Shown here in pieces: positions 48,704-58,600 of a DNA stretch of 64,000 nt (its first letter is position 1; the number at the start of each line of letters is the position of its first letter). Source of the DNA: Pedobacter sp. PLR (GTDB taxonomy: Bacteria; Bacteroidota; Bacteroidia; Sphingobacteriales; Sphingobacteriaceae). Both the position numbers and the translations under genes were made by a program. The notes beneath the pieces are model-generated. The model had not been told where the DNA came from, searched no databases, and saw nothing but the letters and a program-made list of their open reading frames with translations. The stretch is taken from NCBI RefSeq assembly GCF_026239675.1, contig NZ_JAPIVQ010000003.1, positions 310,001 to 374,000 of the forward strand, read 5' to 3'.

Positions 48704-49835
48704 TCTTTTACTGAGAGAGGCTGCACTAGTGGTAAAGGACCATAGTTTGCTCCTTACCTTGCTGATCGCCCCTTTGTTATATGCCTTTTTTTACGGCAGT
48801 ATTTACATCAATAAAGAAGAAGAAAATGTGAAACTGGCCATCGTAGACGATGATCAAACCCGTTTGTCTCGTTTATTACAGCAAAATATCGACAATTCCC
48901 CGATGGTAGAACTACTCCATTTTTCCAATCTGGAAGATGCAAAGGAACAGATGTATGCAGGGAATTGCCAGGGCTATATGTACATTCCCAGGGGGACACA
49001 AACAAATCTGTTAAGCCTCAAACAAAGTAATGTGGTATTGGCGGTAAATGCTGCCAGATTTCTACCTTCCAGTGATATTCTGGCGAGTGTACAACAAATC
49101 TGTCTGACTGTAGGGGCAGGAGTCCGGCTCCGGTTTTTTGAGAAGAGTGAGGGGATGACCTCCACTATTGCGATGCAGAATGTAATGCCCGTTAGCCTCG
49201 ATTACCGACCGCTCTTTAATGAGCGATCCAGTTACGGAGCTTTCCTGCTACCTGGATTGTTGGCGTTAATTCTGCAACAAACTTTGCTGATCGGTCTTTC
49301 GGAAAGTGTAGCAGCCGAAAGGCAACACGCTACTTTAGGCGGTTGGTTAAGAGGTGGTGCCTCAACTGCGATTTGGGGTAAAGGCTTGTTTTACCTGATC
49401 CTGTTCTCCGCCTATGCGTTTTTCTTTCTCAATGTCAATTACAGTCTGCTCGATCTGCCCATGAGGGGCAATGGTTTTGAGCTGAGCTTATTGCTATTGC
49501 TGTTCCTGCTTACGTTAATTCCAATGGGACAGTTTATCGGATCTTTATTCAAATCACAGCTACTCTGTTTACAGATGATGGCCTTTTCAACGTACCCGAT
49601 TTTCCTGATTACCGGGTATTCCTGGCCATTTGAGTCTCTACCGTTGCCAGTGCAGTGGTTATCGATGTTATTGCCAACTACGCCATTTATACAGCTCTAT
49701 ACTGCGGTGGTACAGTCGGGGGCAAGTATATGGGAGAATCCGAAGTTATTGCTGCACCTGATGTTGTTATGGGCTTTCTACAGTGGCATTTGTTATGCAC
49801 GTTTGCATACCCTGAGAAAACGAACGCTGGTTTAG
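48672..49835 (+). CDS. ABC-2 type permease, second of pair
   Basis: This 387-residue paralogue of the preceding permease has an N-terminal helix (LLLTLLIAPLLYAFFYGSIY), an extracytoplasmic domain (VDDDQTRLSRLLQQNIDN) and five C-terminal helices with PIGMGQFIG-like text (LIPMGQFIGSLFKSQ). The start at 48672 overlaps the first permease, which is common in such pairs. It is the last gene of the co-directional run and is followed by a perfect terminator. The nucleotide-binding subunit must be supplied from elsewhere, if the pair works as an ABC exporter. Confidence 0.9.
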   Translation: MKQQPNPSLINLLLREAALVVKDHSLLLTLLIAPLLYAFFYGSIYINKEEENVKLAIVDDDQTRLSRLLQQNIDNSPMVELLHFSNLEDAKEQMYAGNCQGYMYIPRGTQTNLLSLKQSNVVLAVNAARFLPSSDILASVQQICLTVGAGVRLRFFEKSEGMTSTIAMQNVMPVSLDYRPLFNERSSYGAFLLPGLLALILQQTLLIGLSESVAAERQHATLGGWLRGGASTAIWGKGLFYLILFSAYAFFFLNVNYSLLDLPMRGNGFELSLLLLLFLLTLIPMGQFIGSLFKSQLLCLQMMAFSTYPIFLITGYSWPFESLPLPVQWLSMLLPTTPFIQLYTAVVQSGASIWENPKLLLHLMLLWAFYSGICYARLHTLRKRTLV

Positions 49836-49863
49836 TCTACCTTTTTCAGGATCACACAAAAAC

Positions 49864-49900
49864 AAAACCCCTGCAATCGTATGATTGCAGGGGTTTTTTA
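49864..49900. terminator. Bidirectional terminator between the permease and glyS
   Basis: A perfect 15-bp stem AAAACCCCTGCAATC/GATTGCAGGGGTTTT has a GTAT loop and A/T-runs on both sides. It ends the long plus-strand run and the glyS transcript. Confidence 0.92.
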
Positions 49901-49916
49901 TTCAGTTAATATATCC

Positions 49917-51398
49917 TTACTGCAAAAGGTTTTTCCAGCTTACTCTGCTGGAGATCAACTCTTCCAGGTCTTTAATGTCAATCCTTTGCTGTTCCATCGT
50001 ATCGCGGTGACGGATAGTTACGGTATTGTCTTCTAAAGTCTGGTGATCTACAGTTAAGCAGAATGGCGTACCAATTGCATCTTGTCTGCGGTAACGTTTA
50101 CCAATAGCATCTTTTTCTTCATACACACAGTTGAAATCAAGTTTCAGGCTGTTCATGATTTCTCTTGCTTTTTCTGGTAAGCCGTCTTTCTTCGTCAATG
50201 GGAAGATCGCCACTTTAACCGGTGCTAAGCAAGGGTGTAAGCGTAGTAAAGTTCTGCTGTCTTGTTTTTCTTCAGTACTCAAATCCTGCTCTTCAAAAGC
50301 ATTGATCATCGTTAGTAAGAACATACGGTCTAAACCGATAGAAGTTTCGATTACGTAAGGAACATAATTTCCGTAAGGCTTGCCTTCTTCGTTTAGTTCG
50401 GCATCGAAATATTGCATTTTCTTACCAGAGAAAGTCTGGTGTTGTGTTAAATCGAAATCTGTACGACTGTGGATACCTTCTACTTCTTTAAATCCGAATG
50501 GGAATTCAAATTCGATATCTGTTGCGGCATTTGCGTAATGTGCTAATTTAACATGGTCATGGAAACGGTACTTTTCAGCTGGCGTACCTAAAGCCTGGTG
50601 CCATTTTAGACGCGCTTCTTTCCAGTAAGCAAACCATTTTGAATCTTCTCCCGGACGAACAAAGAATTGCATTTCCATTTGTTCGAATTCACGCATTCTC
50701 ATGATGAACTGACGTGCAATTACTTCATTTCTGAATGCTTTACCGATTTGTGCGATACCGAAAGGAATTTTCATTCTTCCTGATTTCTGCACATTTAAGA
50801 AGTTTACAAAGATACCCTGTGCAGTTTCCGGACGTAAATAGACCTCTTCAGCACCTTCTGCCATTGCACCAAACTGTGTGCTGAACATCAGGTTAAACTG
50901 ACGTACATCGGTCCAGTTTTTTGTGCCACTCACCGGACAAGCAATTTCATGCTCTTCGATCAGTAGTTTTAAGCGTGGAAGATCATCAGCTGTTAATGCA
51001 TCATCCATATCCGCCTGCAATTTTGCAGCTTTATCAGTTTTACCGTCTTTCTCGTAACGGGCAATTTTATCTTCTAACAACTGGTCAGCACGGTAGCGTT
51101 TTTTAGAGTCTTTGTTATCGATCATAGGATCGCTAAAGCCGTCTACGTGTCCGCTGGCTTTCCATACTTTCGGGTGCATAAAGATTGCAGAATCGATTCC
51201 TACAATGTTCTCATGCATCTGAACCATGGATTTCCACCAATAAGTTTTAATGTTATTCTTTAATTCCGAGCCTAATTGTCCGTAGTCATATACAGCACTT
51301 AGTCCGTCATAAATCTCGCTACTTTGAAATACGAAACCGTATTCCTTGGCATGTGATATTACATTTTTAAATTGTTCGTCGTTAGTGTTCTTTGCCAT
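49917..51398 (-). CDS. glyS: Glycine-tRNA ligase
   Basis: This 493-residue class II synthetase is the single-chain alpha2 type (as in eukaryotes, archaea and many Bacteroidota). Motifs visible include YGFVFQSSEIYDGLSAVYDYGQLG, AEEVYLRPETAQGIFVNF (motif 2 area), FRNEVIARQFIMRMREFEQMEMQ, and the motif-3-like SIGLDRMFLLTMINAF, followed by an anticodon-binding domain. The start at 51398 (MAKNTND) is used because the upstream extension is hydrophobic and unconserved. The -7 element lies only 8 bases before it, hinting at a very short or absent leader. Confidence 0.95.
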   Translation of the reverse strand: MAKNTNDEQFKNVISHAKEYGFVFQSSEIYDGLSAVYDYGQLGSELKNNIKTYWWKSMVQMHENIVGIDSAIFMHPKVWKASGHVDGFSDPMIDNKDSKKRYRADQLLEDKIARYEKDGKTDKAAKLQADMDDALTADDLPRLKLLIEEHEIACPVSGTKNWTDVRQFNLMFSTQFGAMAEGAEEVYLRPETAQGIFVNFLNVQKSGRMKIPFGIAQIGKAFRNEVIARQFIMRMREFEQMEMQFFVRPGEDSKWFAYWKEARLKWHQALGTPAEKYRFHDHVKLAHYANAATDIEFEFPFGFKEVEGIHSRTDFDLTQHQTFSGKKMQYFDAELNEEGKPYGNYVPYVIETSIGLDRMFLLTMINAFEEQDLSTEEKQDSRTLLRLHPCLAPVKVAIFPLTKKDGLPEKAREIMNSLKLDFNCVYEEKDAIGKRYRRQDAIGTPFCLTVDHQTLEDNTVTIRHRDTMEQQRIDIKDLEELISSRVSWKNLLQ

Positions 51399-51405
51399 AA
51401 TGATG

Positions 51406-51413
51406 CAAATATA
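51406..51413 (-). promoter_or_regulatory. -7 element of glyS
   Basis: The minus strand reads TATATTTG, an exact TAnnTTTG match, whose end lies 7 bases before the chosen ATG. Transcription would begin at or just before the start codon. Confidence 0.5.
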
Positions 51414-51447
51414 GAAGATTAACAAATATATATAGGGCCTAAATTCC

Positions 51448-51455
51448 TACTTTTG
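51448..51455 (+). promoter_or_regulatory. -7 element of the GDPD gene
   Basis: TACTTTTG is an exact TAnnTTTG match that ends 3 bases before the ATG at 51459. The message may be leaderless if this is used. Confidence 0.45.
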
Positions 51456-51458
51456 GCC

Positions 51459-52379
51459 ATGAAACAATTTAATCTGGTTCTGGTAAGCTTCCTGATGCTT
51501 GCCGTATCCTGCACAGGACAAACAAAAAACTATATTTCTTTTAGCAGTGGCGAAGAATTAAGGTCCTTTTTAAATAGAAAAACACCGGGTTATCCGCTGA
51601 TTTCTGCACATAGAGGAGCGCCAATGAAAGGTTTTCCTGAAAATTGTATCCCTACATTTCAAAATGCGACTAAATATCAACCGGTAGTGATTGAGTTTGA
51701 TGTTGCCCTGAGTAAAGATTCTGTATTGGTGATTATGCATGACGACCGTCTGGACAGAACCAGTAATGGTACCGGGATGATTGGAAACTATACTTACGCA
51801 GAATTACAAAAGCTGCGCTTGAAAGACGACTACGGAACTTTAACCACTTATAAAATCCCTACTTTAAATGAGGTGCTCACCTGGGGGAAAGGAAAAGTAT
51901 TGTTTACCATTGATGTGAAAAAGGGTGTTCCTTTTGCCAAGATCATCGATGAGGTACGTAAAACAAAATCAGAGAACAATTCCATTGTGATCACTTATAA
52001 TGACAACCAGGCTGTAGAAGTACACCGTCTTGCACCTGATCTGATGATTTCAGCTTCCGTTAAATATGCGACAGATCTGGACAGGTTAAATGGTAAAGGT
52101 GTGCCAAACAACAGGATTGTGGCTTTCGTAGGGACTTCCCTTCCGGAACAAAAAGTATTTAAGGGTTTACATGAAAACGGGATCACCTGTATCATGGGCA
52201 CCATGGGCAACTTAGACAAACGCTCCCTGGCCAGACCAAATGGTAAATATTACTATCAGTATCTGGAAGCTGGTGCCGATATGATTTCTACTGATAATTT
52301 AGCATTGGCTGGAAAAGAATTTGATCAGTATAGAAAAGATAAAAAGATGCGTTCTTCACACATTAAAAAGGTAAAATAA
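51459..52379 (+). CDS. Glycerophosphodiester phosphodiesterase, lipoprotein
   Basis: This 306-residue enzyme releases glycerol 3-phosphate from phospholipid-derived glycerophosphodiesters. The leader MKQFNLVLVSFLMLAVSC puts a lipobox Cys at 18, so it is membrane-anchored in the periplasm or outer membrane. The GDPD motifs are SAHRGAPMKGFPEN, VIEFDVALSKD and IMHDDRLDRTSNGTG. The ATG at 51459 is chosen over a TTG two codons before. It is followed after 1 base by gldA, so the two form an operon. Confidence 0.93.
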   Translation: MKQFNLVLVSFLMLAVSCTGQTKNYISFSSGEELRSFLNRKTPGYPLISAHRGAPMKGFPENCIPTFQNATKYQPVVIEFDVALSKDSVLVIMHDDRLDRTSNGTGMIGNYTYAELQKLRLKDDYGTLTTYKIPTLNEVLTWGKGKVLFTIDVKKGVPFAKIIDEVRKTKSENNSIVITYNDNQAVEVHRLAPDLMISASVKYATDLDRLNGKGVPNNRIVAFVGTSLPEQKVFKGLHENGITCIMGTMGNLDKRSLARPNGKYYYQYLEAGADMISTDNLALAGKEFDQYRKDKKMRSSHIKKVK

Positions 52380-52380
52380 A

Positions 52381-53088
52381 TTGAGCATCCAGGTAAAATC
52401 ACTCAGCAAACATTTCGGCCGGCAAAAAGCAGTAGACGGAATTAGTTTTGAAGCTAAACCAGGCAAGATCTTAGGTTTTCTCGGTCCCAATGGGGCTGGG
52501 AAGTCGACCACCATGAGAATGTTGACAAGCTATCTGAAACCTGGCTCAGGTACCGCCAGCCTTTGTGGCTTTGATGTGCAGACACAATCTGTCGAAGTTA
52601 GAAAGATTATGGGCTATCTTCCTGAAAATACACCTTTGTATACCGATATGTATGTTCAGGAGTTTTTACTGTTTGTTGCCGATACTTATCAGTTGAAAAA
52701 TGCTAAACAAAAAGTAAAGGATACCATTGAAAAGGTAGGGCTTGCTTCTGAACAGCATAAGAAAATTGCGATGCTTTCTAAAGGCTATAAGCAAAGGGTG
52801 GGCTTGGCGCAGGCAATCATTCATGATCCGCAGGTATTAATTTTAGATGAACCGACTTCGGGTTTGGACCCCAACCAGTTGGTAGAGATCAGGGAGCTGA
52901 TCAGGCAACTTGGGAAAAACAAAACAGTGATCATTTCTACGCACATTATGCAGGAAGTAGAAGCACTCTGCGACGAGGTGATTATCATTGATAAAGGGTG
53001 TATTGTAGCAAATGCCTCAATTGATGAACTTAAAAGAGAACACAAACTGACTTCTTTAGAGGATATTTTCAGAAAACTGACTTCCTGA
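52381..53088 (+). CDS. gldA: Gliding-type ABC transporter ATPase GldA
   Basis: This 235-residue ABC ATPase has Walker A GPNGAGKST (about 35), the Q loop region, the signature LSKGYKQRVGLAQA, Walker B LILDEPTSG and the H loop STHIMQEVEAL. Sequence style and length fit GldA, which works with the permease GldF and the accessory GldG found 8 kb away in this window. The start codon is TTG at 52381, 1 base after the GDPD stop. A non-gliding role in envelope export remains possible, as many Bacteroidota without motility keep these genes. Confidence 0.85.
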   Translation: MSIQVKSLSKHFGRQKAVDGISFEAKPGKILGFLGPNGAGKSTTMRMLTSYLKPGSGTASLCGFDVQTQSVEVRKIMGYLPENTPLYTDMYVQEFLLFVADTYQLKNAKQKVKDTIEKVGLASEQHKKIAMLSKGYKQRVGLAQAIIHDPQVLILDEPTSGLDPNQLVEIRELIRQLGKNKTVIISTHIMQEVEALCDEVIIIDKGCIVANASIDELKREHKLTSLEDIFRKLTS

Positions 53089-53179
53089 TGTGGTTTTTTT
53101 GATGTGTTTTAAGCCATTGGCCAAGTTTTTGCATTTATGTATTGATTTTATATCATTAATACGAATTAAACTTAAACAC

Positions 53180-53707
53180 ATGAAAAAATTATTTTTACTA
53201 ACAGCGATCGCAGGTATTTTTGCCTTTTCAAATGCCAAGGCTCAGAAAGATCCTGCTATGAATGGTCCTAAATTAGGTATAGGTGCAGAATTTGCATTTC
53301 CGATGGGAAATTATGGTGATTTTTATAAAATGGGATATGGCGGGTCATTGACTTACCAACATCCTGTTGCTCCAAATTTGAATTTAACTGCAAATGCCGG
53401 GTACCTTAGTTTTAAAACAAAAGAAATATTAGGGTTTTCAGGTACCTCTGGTTACATTCCAGTGAAGGTTGGTGCAAGGTATTTTTTAGCTGAAAACTTT
53501 TATTTGAACGGTGAGGTCGGTGCTGCATTTGCTACCGAAGATGGTGATAAAACCAGATTTGCATATTCACCAGGTGCTGGTGTTGAGTTTCCAGTGGCAG
53601 ATAAAGCTTCAATTGATTTAGGTGTCCGTTATGAAGCCTGGTCAAAAGAATTTGGTCTTACTCCTTCTTTCATAGGTGTAAGAGCTGCATTCAACTTCGG
53701 TTTGTAA
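53180..53707 (+). CDS. Small outer-membrane beta-barrel protein
   Basis: This 175-residue protein has a signal peptide (MKKLFLLTAIAGIFAFSNAKAQ) and eight or so amphipathic strands ending in AAFNFGL, with PKLGIGAEFAFPMGNYGDFYKMG and YIPVKVGARYFLAENFYLNGEVGAAF as barrel strands. It resembles OmpA/OmpW-like small barrels of Bacteroidota. The ATG at 53180 is used because upstream codons precede the leader without function. It follows gldA by 91 bases. Function unknown. Confidence 0.85.
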   Translation: MKKLFLLTAIAGIFAFSNAKAQKDPAMNGPKLGIGAEFAFPMGNYGDFYKMGYGGSLTYQHPVAPNLNLTANAGYLSFKTKEILGFSGTSGYIPVKVGARYFLAENFYLNGEVGAAFATEDGDKTRFAYSPGAGVEFPVADKASIDLGVRYEAWSKEFGLTPSFIGVRAAFNFGL

Positions 53708-53746
53708 TTTTAACTAATTTTATTCGGTGCTAACATAAGCATCCCT

Positions 53747-53780
53747 AAAGCCTTCCTGGAAACAGGAGGGCTTTGCTGTT
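53747..53780 (+). terminator. Terminator of the small barrel gene
   Basis: AAAGCCTTCCT pairs with AGGAGGGCTTT (one wobble) and is followed by a T-rich run. Confidence 0.8.
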
Positions 53781-54424
53781 TTTTACCCCTTTCATCTCTC
53801 CAGCTTAAATGTTTGCCACGTCTTTTCTTTGATTCAGATAATCGATGATGAGGGGACTGATCCCGGGCTCATCATTTTCAGTTTTTCAGGGAGAGAAAAT
53901 CACTATATTTTCCCTTTTTTTAGCCGGATTTATAAGGCCTTTTGGAGCAAAAGTTAGTAGGATTATGTCTGACTTGATCGGTTTTAGGAAGAATCAGACT
54001 TTTTAGCGGCAGTTTTAGTCCCTAAAAGCACTTGTTTTTAAGGTGTTTTACTTCTTTTAAGAATACTTTTTGTAAGTAATTGAACTTATTTTTGATTTTT
54101 TTTTCAAGTGTAGAAATAACACTAACCGACTAGAAATGAGTTGTTTTGTCTATTTTTTAAAGAAATGTCAATTTAAAGTAAAAGATAATTTTTTCCTAAA
54201 AATATTTCTAATAAACTCAACCGTTTCATCGAGCGTTATTTTTTAAACTAAAGTGATTTTTCACAGATTTTCCTTGAATTTTCTTTCAAGTGTTTTTTAG
54301 GCTTTTCAAATACTTGTACTCTTATCTATTTTATTCCTAACCTATTCAATCTTTTTAAAAAAATATAAAAGGTTTGTATTCTTAATGTAACTTTCTATAT
54401 GTTTATGTAAAATTAACGATAGAT
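53781..54424. other. Long AT-rich spacer before the ROK regulator
   Basis: About 640 bases have no gene-like frame. The 9-base string TTTCAAGTG occurs at 54112-54120 and 54284-54292, both in T-rich context. A TTTG at 54373-54376 and a TATGTTTA at 54398-54405 (21-base spacer) form the best promoter candidate. An inexact repeat of GAATCAGA/CAGACTTTTTAG type and other T-runs suggest a complex regulatory region or a long leader. Confidence 0.5.
54373..54405 (+). promoter_or_regulatory. Candidate promoter of the ROK-SusC-SusD operon
   Basis: TTTG and TATGTTTA (one mismatch to TAnnTTTG) are separated by 21 bases and lie 20 bases before the ROK start codon. Confidence 0.4.
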
Positions 54425-55615
54425 ATGTCTGCAATAATTAAGAAGAGTGCACAATTAAGGAAGGAAATACTTAAGCATTTATATTCAGGCTTAGCACTTT
54501 CATTAAATGAGCTCAGCAAACTGACTCAGAAAAGTCTCCCTATTGTGACCACCGTGGTAAATGATCTGGTGACAGATGGATTTATGATCAGCGATGGACT
54601 TGCGCCTTCAAGTGGGGGAAGAAGAGCCTCTATGTTTCTTTTGAATCCTGAAAAAGAACGATACATTATTGCGGTTGCTGTAGATCAGGTAGTTACCAGA
54701 ATGGTGATTTATAATCTGACCAATCAAATTCAACTTCCACTTCAAATTATTGAAATTGATACTTACACTGATGTAAACGCGCTTCAGAAATTAGTGGTGT
54801 TTATTGCGGATAATCTGGAGAAATCAGGGCTAAACAGGGATCATATCCTGGGCATCGGAATAGGTATGCCTGGTTTCGTAAACATTGAAGAAGGGATCAA
54901 CTACACCATATTTCCAACTGCCGGTGGGGAATGCCTGAGAGATCACCTCAGTACTCACCTAAATCTACCGGTGTTCATAGACAACGACTCTAGTTTAATT
55001 GGAATTGCAGAACTAAAATTTGGAAAAGCCAAAGGCAAGCAAGACGTCATGGTGATCAATTTGGGCTGGGGCACCGGCCTTGGGATGATTATAGCTGGAA
55101 AAGTATTTAGGGGCCATAGTGGTTTCGCTGGTGAGTTTAGCCATATCCCTTTATCGGGTAATGATCATTTATGCTCCTGCGGTAAAAGAGGATGCCTGGA
55201 AGTAGAAACTTCCTTATTGGTGATGGCAAGGAAGGCCAAAGCCCAGGTGGAGGCAGGTATCGAATCAAGTATGAAACGATTGTTTTTGGATAAGTCCAGA
55301 CATGACGGGGATCATTTTTTAGCTGCCGCCCGTTCCGGAGATCCATTGGCCATCTCCATCTTGTCCGAAGCCTCATTTCATCTTGGTAAGGGGGTCGCTA
55401 CCTTAATTCACATCATGAATCCTGAGAAAATTGTGTTGAGTGGGAGAGCTGCCATAGCTGGTAAGATCTTTATGCCTTCGATTCAGCAGGCCATTAATGA
55501 GTTCTGTATTCCCAGAATAGCAGAGTGTACCGATATCGAAGTTTCTGAAATCGGCAATGAGGCGGAATTGCTTGGGGCAGCTCACATGGTGATAGAGAGA
55601 ACGGATTTTTTATAA
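54425..55615 (+). CDS. ROK family transcriptional regulator
   Basis: This 396-residue protein has an N-terminal winged helix (about 10-75, LSLNELSKLTQKSLPIVTTVV) and a ROK sugar-kinase-like domain. The ATP/sugar segments GIGIGMPGFVN, FIDNDSSLIGIAE and GTGLGMIIAGK are intact, and the zinc motif CSCGKRGCLEVE is complete. Proteins of this build (NagC, Mlc, XylR type) bind a sugar or sugar phosphate and repress uptake genes. It is the first gene of a run with susC- and susD-like genes, 66 bases away, so it probably controls them. Confidence 0.92.
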   Translation: MSAIIKKSAQLRKEILKHLYSGLALSLNELSKLTQKSLPIVTTVVNDLVTDGFMISDGLAPSSGGRRASMFLLNPEKERYIIAVAVDQVVTRMVIYNLTNQIQLPLQIIEIDTYTDVNALQKLVVFIADNLEKSGLNRDHILGIGIGMPGFVNIEEGINYTIFPTAGGECLRDHLSTHLNLPVFIDNDSSLIGIAELKFGKAKGKQDVMVINLGWGTGLGMIIAGKVFRGHSGFAGEFSHIPLSGNDHLCSCGKRGCLEVETSLLVMARKAKAQVEAGIESSMKRLFLDKSRHDGDHFLAAARSGDPLAISILSEASFHLGKGVATLIHIMNPEKIVLSGRAAIAGKIFMPSIQQAINEFCIPRIAECTDIEVSEIGNEAELLGAAHMVIERTDFL

Positions 55616-55681
55616 AGTAAACCTTAAAAGAGAACCATCCTTTAACCGATCAATATAAACCCAAATTAAAACAAAACAACT

Positions 55682-58600
55682 ATGACAAAACTACTACTAA
55701 AAATGACGTGGCTTAGCTTTGCGGCGTTATTCTGGAGCATCGGAGTCTTTGCTCAGACTGGTCGTACCGTAACCGGTACTGTAAAAGATGAGACAGGCTC
55801 GCCTATGCCTGCGGTAAGCGTGCGGGTGAAAGAAACAAAAAAATCAACTAGTACCAATGCAGAGGGGAAATTCATGATTGATGCAGTAGCTGGAAATACA
55901 CTGGAATTCAGATATCTGGGGTATGCAAGCAAAGAAGCTGTTGTGGGTGCTGACAGGGTGGTTAATGTCAGCTTAAGTCCAAGCGATAATGCTTTGAAGG
56001 AAGTGACCGTAGAGGGCGCGCTCGGGGTGAAAAAGATAGACAGGAACCTCGGTTATTCCATAACCAAGATCAAAGGAGACGAAATTACCCGTACCAATAC
56101 CGTCAATCCAATTACTGGTTTGCAAGGTAAAGTGGCTGGAGTGAACATCAATGTGGTGGGAACTGCAGGGGTACAAACTTCTCCTTACATTCAAATCCGG
56201 GGTGCTAAAGTATTGGGTAGCAGCGACAGACAAGCGAATAACCAGCCAATCTTTGTGATTGATGGTCAGGTGATCACCAATAACATTGTAGGTGGTGATG
56301 CTGCTGACGGCGGTTCTCAGCTTAAAAGTTTGAATCCTGATGATTATGAATCGATCACGATCCTTAAAGGTGCTGCGGCAACTACATTATACGGTTCCAG
56401 AGGTTTGAATGGAGCGGTTGTTATCAACACGAAAAGAGGGAAAAGTGGTCAGGGATTAGGTATTGAGGTGAACAGTACTTACCAGACTACTGAAGTTTAT
56501 AAAAGCTTTATGGAACTTCAGAATGAGCATGGTATGGGAAGTTACATTACCAGAGAGGGTAATTTCAGACCAGATGGTACGCAAAGTTTAACCACAGGTA
56601 ACTGGGGGCCAAAATTCGATGGAAGATTGACTCCGGCGATTTATAACCCATCAAAAATGGTTCCTTATGAGGCGCAGCCAGACAACTGGAAGACCTTTTA
56701 CCGCAATGGAAATTATATCAATAACAACGTGGCCTTAGGTGGAAGTACGGATAAATTTAATTACCGTGTTTCTTACTCTAATACCAGTAACAAAGGTATT
56801 TTGCCAAATAATGGCTTGAAAAGAGACGCGATAGATGTTAAAGTTGGTGGAGATATTAATAAAATATTTTCTTCGGAAATGGGAATCAGCTATGCGAATA
56901 CCAGAACTTCCAACTATTTTAACCAAAGTAGATTTTCTGTTTATGGCGACAATGCCCTGGCTTTTAGTACTTATTATTTACCAAGAAATATTGATTTTGC
57001 AGATTGGTATGCCGGATATAGAAATCCTGCAAATAATGAGATCTATACCTACAGTAAACCCGGGGGTAATTTTGATGCGGTAGTCAACACCTTTTCAAGA
57101 ATTGACAAAAAGAACTATACCAATCATGAGAATTCACTATTGGGATACCTTCAATTAAAAGCACAGGTAAACCCCTGGTTAGATTTTAGTGCAAGAGGTA
57201 ACTTTAACTACCAGAAAAACTTTGCCGAAACCAAAGAATATGGTAACGAGAAAGATAATAAAGGTGGATATTATGCTGCAGGTGGTGGTTATTCTACGGA
57301 TTATACCTTATTATTCATGGCACATGCCAATAAAAATATTAGCGACGACCTGAATGTTGATGTCAGGTTGATTAATGAAATTTATGGTGATAAACTAGGT
57401 GAAACTTATGGTGCAAATACCAACGGTGGTTTGGCAGTACCAAACTTTTTCTTCCTTGATAACTCTGTTAAACCTATTCAGGGAGATGCAGTTAACCTGA
57501 CCACCAGGAAGTATTCAGTTCTTAAGCCGAGCAGAGAAACAATCGGTATAGCCGGAGTAGTGAACTTCTCTTATAAGAAATACCTGAACTTAGAGTTGTC
57601 CGGACGTAACGACTGGATTTCTGTTTTAACCTATCCTAAAATTGTTCCGGGAAAAAATAACAATTCTGTATTCTATCCTTCGGCAAACCTTTCCTATATC
57701 TTCTCTGATCACTTTAAAGATGATATGCCATCCTGGTTGTCATTCGGGAAAATCAGAGCTTCCATTGCCTATGTAGGAAGTGCAGGTATTGCCAGACCTT
57801 TCGATACAGGTGCCGGATATTCGCCATCGGTTATTATTGACCAGAATGGTCAGACGGTACCTGCTGCGACTCAGATTAATGGGGATACAAAACCAAATTA
57901 TGACCTTAGACCGCAGAGACAACGTGAAATTGAGTTTGGTACTACCTTATCTTTCCTGAAAAACAGGATAGATGTGGATTTTGCCTGGTATAAAGGTAAT
58001 ACTTACGATCAGCTCCTTAAATTGGACGGAGTACCCGAAACAGGTTATAAAAGAACCTTCTTTAATGCAGGTAACATTCAAAATAAAGGATTTGAAGCTT
58101 CAGTTAGTGGCTCTCCAATCAGAACTAAAGACTGGGGATTAGATTTATCCCTTAACCTTGCCCACAACAGAAGTAAGATCATCAAATTTGGTGGCGGTAT
58201 CACCAGCTGGAACATTACCGGCGATTATGAAGGTGGACAAATCTGGGCGTATGAAGGTGGCGATTTTGGCGTATTGGAAATGCGTGCCAATACCACTGTG
58301 AAAATTGATCCTGCTACAGGGTTTCCTTTAATTATCAATGCCCCCAGACTTGCAAATGCAAATGCAGATGTGAAATACAATGTGGCCAACTATAATCTGG
58401 TTGATAACTCTGATTCCGATTTGCCAAATGGAAGGTTGCCTATCGGTAGAGTGGAACCAAGTTTAACAGGTGGTTTCTCTGTGAATCTGAGGTATAAAAG
58501 CTTTAGCTTATTTACACAAATGGATGCCCGTTTTGGTGGTTATGTTTATTCAGAAACATATGCCTACTCTATGGGAAATGGTGTTCCGTTAGCCTCTTTA

